NCBI RefSeq assembly: GCF_003688995.1
Contig: NZ_PENI01000011.1
Coordinates: 174,946 to 238,945, forward strand
DNA length: 64,000 bases
DNA from: Streptomyces shenzhenensis
GTDB lineage: Bacteria > Actinomycetota > Actinomycetes > Streptomycetales > Streptomycetaceae
Direction: 5' to 3'
Below the pieces are notes generated by a model. It saw only the letters and a list, made by a program, of their open reading frames with translations. It was not told the DNA's origin and made no database searches. Of the stretch, positions 58,296 through 64,000 are shown piece by piece (within the stretch, counting starts at the first letter, position 1; every line of letters begins with the position of its first letter). Position numbers and translations under genes: made by a program.

Positions 58296-60227
58296 ATGTC
58301 CGCCCCCACCACCAAGCGCACGGTCACCGAGCGCGAGGCACGCCAGGTCGCGGAGGCCGCCCGGGAACAGGGCTGGCGCAAACCCAGCTTCGCCAAGGAA
58401 CTGTTCCTCGGTCGCTTCCGCCTCGACCTCATCCACCCCCACCCCCTCCCGGCCGACGACGACGCCCAGCGCGGCGAGGAGTTCCTCGCCAAGCTCCGCG
58501 ACTTCTGCGAGACGAAGATCGACTCGGCCCGCATCGAGCGCGAGGCGCGGATACCCGACGAGGTCGTCGACGGCCTCAAGGAGCTCGGCGCCCTCGGCAT
58601 GAAGATCGACACCAAGTACGGCGGCCTCGGCCTCACCCAGGTCTACTACAACAAGGCGCTCGCCCTGGTCGGCTCGGCCAGCCCGGCGATCGGCGCCCTG
58701 CTCTCCGCCCACCAGTCCATCGGCGTACCGCAGCCGCTGAAGCTCTTCGGCACCCAGGAGCAGAAGGACACCTACCTGCCCCGCTGCGCCCGCACCGACA
58801 TCTCGGCGTTCCTGCTGACCGAGCCGGACGTCGGCTCCGACCCCGCGCGCCTGGCCACCTCCGCCGTCCCGGACGGGGACGACTACGTCCTCGACGGGGT
58901 GAAGCTGTGGACCACCAACGGCGTGGTCGCCGACCTCCTCGTCGTCATGGCCCGGGTGCCGAAGTCCGCGGGCCACAAGGGCGGCATCACGGCCTTCGTG
59001 GTCGAGGCGTCCGCCGAGGGCATCACCGTGGAGAACCGCAACGCCTTCATGGGTCTGCGCGGCATCGAGAACGGCGTCACCCGCTTCCACCGGGTGCGGG
59101 TCCCGGCCGCCGGCCGGATCGGCCCGGAGGGCGCCGGGCTGAAGATCGCGCTGACCACCCTGAACACCGGCCGGCTGTCGCTGCCCGCGATGTGTGTCGG
59201 CGCCGGCAAGTGGTGCCTGAAGATCGCGCGCGAGTGGTCGGCGGCCCGGGAGCAGTGGGGCAGGCCGGTCGCGCTGCACGAGGCGGTCGGCTCGAAGATC
59301 AGCTTCATCGCCGCGACGACCTTCGCCCTGGAGGCCGTCCTCGACCTGTCCTCGCAGATGGCCGACGAGAACCGCAACGACATCCGCATCGAGGCCGCCC
59401 TCGCCAAGCTGTACGGCTCCGAGACGGCCTGGCGGATGGCCGACGAACTGGTCCAGATCCGCGGTGGCCGCGGCTTCGAGACGGCCGCCTCGCTGCAGGC
59501 CCGCGGCGAACGGGCGGTCCCCGCCGAACAACTGCTGCGCGACCTGCGCATCAACCGGATCTTCGAGGGCTCCACCGAGATCATGCACCTGCTGATCGCG
59601 CGCGAGGCCGTCGACGCCCACCTCGCGGTCGCCGGTGACCTCATCGACCCCGACAAGACCCTGCCGGACAAGGCGAGGGCGGGGGCGCACGCGGGCGTCT
59701 TCTACGCCAAGTGGCTGCCCCGGCTGGTTGCCGGACCCGGGCAACTGCCCTCCTCGTACGGCGAGTTCAAGCGCGAGGTGGACCTCTCCGGGCATCTGCG
59801 CTACGTCGAGCGGCACGCCCGCAAACTGGCCCGCTCCACCTTCTACGCCATGTCCCGCTGGCAGGGCCGGATGGAGACCAAACAGGGCTTCCTCGGCCGG
59901 ATCGTGGACATCGGCGCGGAGCTGTTCGCGATGAGCGCGGCCTGTGTCCGGGCCGAACTGCTGCGCAGCCAGGGCGATCACGGGCGCGAGGCCTACCAGC
60001 TCGCCGACGCCTTCTGCCGGCAGGCCCGGATCCGGGTGGACGAGCTGTTCGGGCGGCTGTGGGCCAACACCGACGACCTCGACCGCAAGGTCGTCAAGGG
60101 AGTCCTCGGCGGCGCCTACGCGTGGCTGGAGCAGGGGGTCGTCGACCCGTCCGGCGACGGACCGTGGATCGCCGACGCGACCCCCGGCCCCAGCGCCCGT
60201 CGGAACGTGCACCGGCCCATCAGATGA
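58296..60227 (+). CDS. Acyl-CoA dehydrogenase family protein (long form)
   Basis: This is a 643-residue flavoprotein with the acyl-CoA dehydrogenase core. It has LGALGMKIDTKYGGLGLTQV, LLTEPDVGSDPARLATSAVP (FAD/substrate signature 1), WTTNGVVADLLVVMARVPKS and MADELVQIRGGRGFETAASL (signature 2). The active-site region reads INRIFEGSTEIMHLLIAREA. About 170 extra C-terminal residues form an additional helical domain as in FadE/VLCAD-type enzymes. GAGGTGA seven bases before the ATG at 58296 fixes the start. Probably fatty acid beta-oxidation; chain-length specificity is not visible. It is divergent from the LacI gene. Confidence 0.9.
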   Translation: MSAPTTKRTVTEREARQVAEAAREQGWRKPSFAKELFLGRFRLDLIHPHPLPADDDAQRGEEFLAKLRDFCETKIDSARIEREARIPDEVVDGLKELGALGMKIDTKYGGLGLTQVYYNKALALVGSASPAIGALLSAHQSIGVPQPLKLFGTQEQKDTYLPRCARTDISAFLLTEPDVGSDPARLATSAVPDGDDYVLDGVKLWTTNGVVADLLVVMARVPKSAGHKGGITAFVVEASAEGITVENRNAFMGLRGIENGVTRFHRVRVPAAGRIGPEGAGLKIALTTLNTGRLSLPAMCVGAGKWCLKIAREWSAAREQWGRPVALHEAVGSKISFIAATTFALEAVLDLSSQMADENRNDIRIEAALAKLYGSETAWRMADELVQIRGGRGFETAASLQARGERAVPAEQLLRDLRINRIFEGSTEIMHLLIAREAVDAHLAVAGDLIDPDKTLPDKARAGAHAGVFYAKWLPRLVAGPGQLPSSYGEFKREVDLSGHLRYVERHARKLARSTFYAMSRWQGRMETKQGFLGRIVDIGAELFAMSAACVRAELLRSQGDHGREAYQLADAFCRQARIRVDELFGRLWANTDDLDRKVVKGVLGGAYAWLEQGVVDPSGDGPWIADATPGPSARRNVHRPIR

Positions 60228-60292
60228 CACCGGCCGGGTGGCGACCGGCACGACCGGTCAGGTGACGACCGGCCCCGCCCGCCGGGTGCCGG

Positions 60293-60745
60293 TCAGCACC
60301 ACTTGTCGCTCGGATCCCGCGTCGTCCAGGAGCAGGAGTCGACCTTCGCGCCGCTCGCCTTGGTGAGGGTGGCGGTGTCGCTGGTGTTGTTCCACACGTA
60401 CGCGCGGCGGTTCTGGTACTTGTGCGACGCGGTGTCCGTGCCCTTGCCCGTGTGCACCTTCATGGTCTTGCCCGCGCCGATCCGGATGTTCCGGAAGACG
60501 TACTTGTGGTTGGCGGCGTCCTTCAGGATCCAGCCCTTGAGGGACACCGCCGAACGGCTGGTGTTCTTGATCTGCACCCACTCGCCGTTCAGGCTCGCGT
60601 TGGACCGGTTGTCCGAGCCCGGGCTGTCGAACCAGACGTGGTGGATCGTCACTCCGCCGGCCGCCTGGGCCGGGGTGCTGAACAGGGTGCCGGTGAGCAG
60701 CGCGGCGCCCGCGAGAGCCGCGGGCAGGGTGGCGCGAGAACGCAT
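60293..60745 (-). CDS. Secreted lamin-tail (LTD) domain protein
   Basis: This is a 150-residue exported protein. A signal peptide (LPAALAGAALLTGTLFSTPAQA) is followed by a single lamin tail domain. Its landmarks are GVTIHHVWFDSPGSDNRSN, GEWVQIKNTSRSAVSLKGWI, the mid-strand DAANHKYVFRNIRIGAGKTM and a final CSWTTRDPSDKWC with two Cys that may form a disulfide. LTD domains in bacteria occur in surface proteins and nucleases; here the domain stands alone. Its role is unknown. It is divergent from dxr. Confidence 0.88.
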   Translation of the reverse strand: MRSRATLPAALAGAALLTGTLFSTPAQAAGGVTIHHVWFDSPGSDNRSNASLNGEWVQIKNTSRSAVSLKGWILKDAANHKYVFRNIRIGAGKTMKVHTGKGTDTASHKYQNRRAYVWNNTSDTATLTKASGAKVDSCSWTTRDPSDKWC

Positions 60746-60910
60746 GAGAATTCCCCCCGGGAAGTCGTCGAGGACAGCAGTGTTATCACATGATCTTCAC
60801 GGCTGTTTCACAAAGGAGGATTTCGGTCCCTTCTCCGCCAAGCCCAGACATGGCACCCGCCCGAGGGACGCGCTGTCCTTCCGGGCGCCGCTTGCGGCAA
60901 CAATGGGGGG

Positions 60911-62218
60911 ATGACCGACAGTCCCGCCAGTCCGGCGCCCCTCGCCGACCCGCACCTCGTCTACGACCCCCTCGCGGCAGACGGCCCGAAGGACGTGGTG
61001 ATCCTCGGCTCCACCGGGTCCATCGGCACCCAGGCCATCGACCTCGTGCTGCGCAACCCCGGCCGCTTCCGGGTCACCGCCCTGTCCGCCAACGGCGGCC
61101 GGGTGTCCCTCCTGGCCGAGCAGGCCCACCGGCTCAGGGTGACGACCGTCGCGGTGGCCCGCGAGGACGTCGTACCGGCGCTGCGCGAGGCACTCACCGC
61201 GCAGTACGGCACCGGAGAACCGATCCCCGAGATCCTCGCCGGACCCGATGCGGCCACCCAGGTCGCCGCCTCCGACTGCCACACGGTCCTCAACGGCATC
61301 ACCGGCTCCATCGGCCTCGCCCCCACCCTCGCCGCCCTGGAGGCCGGCCGCACCCTCGCGCTCGCCAACAAGGAGTCGCTCATCGTCGGCGGGCCGCTGG
61401 TCAAGGCCCTCGCCAAGCCGGGGCAGATCATCCCCGTCGACTCCGAGCACGCGGCACTCTTCCAGGCGCTCGCCGCCGGCACCCGCTCGGACGTGCGCAA
61501 ACTTGTCGTCACGGCGTCCGGTGGCCCCTTCCGCGGCCGTACCAGGGCCGAACTGGCGGGCGTCACCGTCGAGGACGCCCTCGCCCACCCCACCTGGGCC
61601 ATGGGCCCGGTGATCACGATCAACTCCGCGACCCTGGTCAACAAGGGCCTGGAGGTCATCGAGGCGCACCTGCTGTACGACATTTCCTTCGACCGCATTG
61701 AGGTCGTCGTGCACCCGCAGTCGTATGTCCACTCGATGGTCGAATTCACCGACGGATCCACGCTCGCCCAGGCGACGCCCCCCGACATGCGCGGGCCCAT
61801 CGCCATCGGTCTGGGCTGGCCCGAACGCGTCCCGGACGCCGCGCCCGCCTTCGACTGGAGCAAGGCCTCGACCTGGGAGTTCTTCCCGCTCGACAACGAG
61901 GCCTTCCCCTCGGTGAACCTCGCCAGGCACGTGGGACGGCTCGGGGGCACCGCCCCGGCCGTGTTCAACGCGGCCAACGAGGAGTGCGTCGAGGCGTTCC
62001 GCCGCGGCGCACTGCCCTTCAACGGGATCATGGAGACTGTCACCCGGGTGGTCGAGGAGCACGGCACTCCCGCGCCCCCGGCTTCGGCCGGGCGGGGGGA
62101 ACCCTCGCACCCGGGAACCTCGCTCACGGTCTCGGACGTACTCGAAGCGGAGACCTGGGCACGGGCCCGGGCCCGCGAACTGACCGCACAGAAGGCGACC
62201 GCGGAGGCGCATGCATGA
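60911..62218 (+). CDS. dxr: 1-deoxy-D-xylulose 5-phosphate reductoisomerase
   Basis: Dxr makes 2-C-methyl-D-erythritol 4-phosphate, the first committed step of the MEP isoprenoid pathway, using NADPH. The 435-residue protein has the cofactor motif VVILGSTGSIGTQAIDLVLR, LALANKESLIVGG, the metal/substrate block IIPVDSEHAALFQAL and VHPQSYVHSMVEF. Near the C-terminus a segment APPASAGRGEPSHPG interrupts the usual EEHGTP...SLTVSDVLEAE sequence. It is encoded by a hairpin element (see the repeat entry). It overlaps the downstream protease gene by four bases and is followed by ispG, another MEP gene. Confidence 0.95.
   Translation: MTDSPASPAPLADPHLVYDPLAADGPKDVVILGSTGSIGTQAIDLVLRNPGRFRVTALSANGGRVSLLAEQAHRLRVTTVAVAREDVVPALREALTAQYGTGEPIPEILAGPDAATQVAASDCHTVLNGITGSIGLAPTLAALEAGRTLALANKESLIVGGPLVKALAKPGQIIPVDSEHAALFQALAAGTRSDVRKLVVTASGGPFRGRTRAELAGVTVEDALAHPTWAMGPVITINSATLVNKGLEVIEAHLLYDISFDRIEVVVHPQSYVHSMVEFTDGSTLAQATPPDMRGPIAIGLGWPERVPDAAPAFDWSKASTWEFFPLDNEAFPSVNLARHVGRLGGTAPAVFNAANEECVEAFRRGALPFNGIMETVTRVVEEHGTPAPPASAGRGEPSHPGTSLTVSDVLEAETWARARARELTAQKATAEAHA
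62065..62117 (+). repeat. GC-rich hairpin element inserted in frame in dxr
   Basis: The core cccggcttcggccggg (62077-62092) is a perfect six-base stem with a TTCG loop, followed by cggggggaaccctcgcaccc. I recall nearly identical ggcttcggccgggggg elements as recurrent in Streptomyces genomes. Here it is translated into about 14 residues within Dxr without breaking the frame. Confidence 0.65.
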
Positions 62219-63519
62219 CAGCCTTGATGATGATCCTCGGCATAGTCGTCTTCGTGGTCGGCCTGCTGTTCTCGATCGCCTGGCACGAGCTGGGGCACCT
62301 GTCCACCGCCAAGCTGTTCGGCATCCGCGTACCGCAGTACATGGTCGGCTTCGGGCCGACCATCTGGTCCCGGCACAAGGGCGAGACCGAGTACGGGATC
62401 AAGGCCATCCCGTTCGGCGGCTACATCCGGATGATCGGCATGTTCCCGCCCGGCGAGGACGGCCGGATCGCCGCGCGCTCCACCTCACCGTGGCGCGGCA
62501 TGATCGAGGACGCCCGCTCGGCCGCCTTCGAGGAACTCAAGCCGGGCGACGAGAACCGCCTCTTCTACACGCGCAAGCCGTGGAAGCGGGTCATCGTGAT
62601 GTTCGCGGGCCCCTTCATGAACCTCGTCCTGGCGGTCGTCCTGTTCCTCACCGTCCTGATGGGCTTCGGCATCTCCCAGCAGACGACGACCGTCAGCTCG
62701 GTCTCGCAGTGCGTCATCGCGCAGAGCGAGAACCGGGACAAGTGCACGTCGGGCGACGCCGCGTCGCCGGCCGCCGCCGCGGGCCTGAAGGCCGGCGACA
62801 AGATCCTCTCCTTCGACGGGGTCACGACCGAGAGCTGGAACCAGCTCTCCGACCTCATCCGGGCCACGCCCGGCAAGGAGGTGCCGATCGTCGTCGACCG
62901 CAAGGGCGAGCAGCTGACCCTGCACGCGACGATCGCCACCAACCAGGTCGCCAAGAAGGACTCCGGCGGCCAGATCGTCCAGGGCCAGTACGTCACCGCC
63001 GGCTTCCTCGGCTTCAGCGCCGCCACCGGCATCGTCCGCCAGGACCTCGGCGACTCCGTGACCTGGATGGGCGACCGGATCGGCGAGGCCGCCCACTCCA
63101 TCGCGGGCCTGCCCGGCAAGATCCCGGCCCTGTGGAACGCGGCCTTCGACGGCGCACCGCGCGAGCCCGACTCGCCCATGGGCGTGGTCGGCGCGGCCCG
63201 CGTCGGCGGTGAGATCTTCACCCTCGACATCCCGCCCACCCAGCAGCTCGCGATGGCCCTGATGCTGGTCGCGGGCTTCAACCTCTCCCTGTTCCTGTTC
63301 AACATGCTCCCGCTGCTCCCGCTCGACGGCGGGCACATCGCGGGCGCCCTGTGGGAAGCCCTGCGCCGCAACCTCGCCAAGGTCCTGCGCCGCCCGGACC
63401 CGGGCCCGTTCGACGTGGCCAAGCTGATGCCGGTCGCCTATGTGGTGGCCGGGGTGTTCATCTGCTTCACCCTGCTCGTCCTGGTGGCGGATGTCGTCAA
63501 CCCGGTCAAGATCAGCTAG
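62215..63519 (+). CDS. rseP: Site-2 protease, RseP/M50 family
   Basis: This is a 434-residue intramembrane zinc metalloprotease. It has the HExxH motif in SIAWHELGHLSTAKLFGIRV within the first membrane helix. A PDZ domain lies at about 165-250 (SPAAAAGLKAGDKILSFDGV), and the second metal motif NMLPLLPLDGGHIAGAL near residue 365 supplies the third ligand Asp. Four membrane segments are visible. Such proteases cut anti-sigma factors or other membrane substrates; the substrate here is unknown. The ATG overlaps the dxr stop (ATGA), so the dxr-rseP pair is co-translated. Confidence 0.93.
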   Translation: MTALMMILGIVVFVVGLLFSIAWHELGHLSTAKLFGIRVPQYMVGFGPTIWSRHKGETEYGIKAIPFGGYIRMIGMFPPGEDGRIAARSTSPWRGMIEDARSAAFEELKPGDENRLFYTRKPWKRVIVMFAGPFMNLVLAVVLFLTVLMGFGISQQTTTVSSVSQCVIAQSENRDKCTSGDAASPAAAAGLKAGDKILSFDGVTTESWNQLSDLIRATPGKEVPIVVDRKGEQLTLHATIATNQVAKKDSGGQIVQGQYVTAGFLGFSAATGIVRQDLGDSVTWMGDRIGEAAHSIAGLPGKIPALWNAAFDGAPREPDSPMGVVGAARVGGEIFTLDIPPTQQLAMALMLVAGFNLSLFLFNMLPLLPLDGGHIAGALWEALRRNLAKVLRRPDPGPFDVAKLMPVAYVVAGVFICFTLLVLVADVVNPVKIS

Positions 63520-63830
63520 CAGAGTTCCCGCCTCTCCCGGCCGACCCCAGCGGTGCTCCGGCGCCCTGGGGTCGGCCGGTCCGCGGGGAACGGCTCGGCG
63601 CCGAAGCCCTCCCGAGGCTCCAGGGAGGGCCGGACTCCGTTAACCCGGCCAAAATCTCCTGGCCACGCCGTGTTGCCGGCGGCCCGGGGGTGCCGTGTTC
63701 CGGGACGCATGCCATGGGCGGGGTTTACCGAAGGGATGTGCTGGCGTCGGCGGCCGTGGCGTAATCTCGGTGCCTGGAGCCCGCCGTTCCGGGACCGGAT
63801 CCTGATCCACGACTTGGGGTTGCACAGCAG
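63520..63830 (+). other. Intergenic stretch between rseP and ispG
   Basis: About 310 bases hold a strong terminator hairpin near the left end, a smaller eight-base hairpin (gccctccc/gggagggc, 63606-63630) and the presumed ispG promoter. No gene is apparent. Confidence 0.6.
63537..63579 (+). terminator. Hairpin terminator after rseP
   Basis: A perfect 14-base stem (ccggccgaccccag with its complement) and a 15-base loop lie 17 bases after the rseP stop. Confidence 0.88.
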
Positions 63831-64000
63831 ATGACTGCGATTTCTCTCGGCATGCCGTCCGTTCCGACCAAGCTCGCCGAGCGGCGGCGGAGCCGGCAGA
63901 TCCAGGTCGGCTCGGTGGCCGTGGGTGGGGACGCGCCGGTGTCGGTGCAGTCGATGACGACGACGCGTACGTCGGATGTGGGTGCGACGTTGCAGCAGAT
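63831..64000 (+). CDS. ispG: 4-hydroxy-3-methylbut-2-enyl diphosphate synthase IspG, N-terminal part
   Basis: The first 56 codons of IspG (GcpE), a 4Fe-4S enzyme late in the MEP pathway, are present and run off the right edge. The N-terminus MTAISLGMPSVPTKLAERRR leads to the family block RQIQVGSVAVGGDAPVSVQS followed by MTTTRTSDVGATLQQ. Its position close to dxr matches the conserved dxr-rseP-ispG order. The iron-sulfur cysteines lie beyond the window. Confidence 0.95.
   Translation, partial: MTAISLGMPSVPTKLAERRRSRQIQVGSVAVGGDAPVSVQSMTTTRTSDVGATLQQ

Noticed and set aside
56919..60251. A very long minus-strand open frame extending upstream of the LacI gene across the whole acyl-CoA dehydrogenase gene.
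   Set aside because: Open antisense frames are expected at this GC content. The protein upstream of the LacI start is low-complexity Arg/Gly/Ala/Val sequence mirroring the real gene on the other strand.
60243..60294. Terminator between the acyl-CoA dehydrogenase and lamin-tail genes (gaccggcac/gtgccggtc).
   Set aside because: The arms are perfect but only nine bases long with a 34-base loop, so I did not list it as a terminator.
63640..63662. A partial second copy of the rseP 3' end (gttaacccggccaaaatc resembles gtcaacccggtcaagatc).
   Set aside because: Only about 16 of 21 bases match and nothing flanking is shared, so chance similarity is likely.

Overview
The window is a high-GC actinobacterial chromosome segment, almost certainly from a Streptomyces. 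Evidence: strong third-position GC, GTG and TTG starts, a sporulation sigma factor (WhiG), a four-gene type I signal peptidase cluster (sipWXYZ), a class E sortase-type LAETG surface protein, a DasR-type operator in front of a chitinase gene, and a single in-frame TTA (bldA-type) codon in an accessory gene. From memory the gene order follows the S. coelicolor segment from trmD/rplS through whiG, rpsB-tsf-pyrH-frr-cdsA and thiBPQ to dxr-rseP-ispG. No database was searched.

Layout. 1-8.6 kb: end of trmD, rplS, four signal peptidases, a NUDIX hydrolase, DUF2469, then yraN-comM-dprA in a tight operon. 8.9-11.2 kb: whiG, a TetR regulator and a secreted M23 peptidase-like protein. 11.4-17.5 kb: translation and lipid housekeeping (rpsB, tsf, pyrH, frr, cdsA, rlmN). 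17.6-21.6 kb: a TPP riboswitch followed by a thiamine ABC importer (thiB, thiP, thiQ). 21.6-25.4 kb: a gene remnant, an LAETG protein, a VOC protein and a two-gene ABC exporter-like unit. 25.6-29.9 kb and 37.5-44.9 kb: two blocks of polyamine/4-aminobutyrate metabolism. They hold a class III aminotransferase, Lrp/AsnC regulator, aldehyde dehydrogenase and wrecked potD in the first, and an aldehyde dehydrogenase, potD-potA-potB-potC and an FAD amine oxidoreductase in the second. gabT lies at 48.5-49.8 kb.

30.0-33.4 kb between the two blocks looks accessory: a VanZ-like membrane protein with a TTA codon, a broken DUF308-type gene divergent from a TetR regulator, and a small membrane protein behind a palindromic operator. 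33.6-37.5 kb carries a glycerophosphodiesterase, a COG1816 deaminase (probably 6-aminodeoxyfutalosine deaminase of menaquinone synthesis rather than adenosine deaminase), a DUF4190 protein and a NADAR protein. 45-48.1 kb has an unknown 150-residue protein whose ribosome binding site is buried in a hairpin, a GH18 chitinase under a DasR-type site, and a PAP2 gene broken by one base. 50-60.7 kb has a VirD4-like ATPase, a PucR regulator, an aldehyde dehydrogenase, a truncated GH3 glucosidase beside its LacI regulator, an acyl-CoA dehydrogenase and a lamin-tail protein. 60.9 kb to the end has dxr, a site-2 protease and the start of ispG (MEP isoprenoid pathway).

The most notable points are: the potD pseudogene, in which an internal stretch of about 120 bases is inverted; short GC-rich hairpin elements inserted in frame into dxr and possibly thiP; the hairpin covering the ribosome binding site at 45.1 kb; and at least four decayed genes in otherwise compact housekeeping territory. 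I found no CRISPR array, transposase, integrase, rRNA or tRNA gene.
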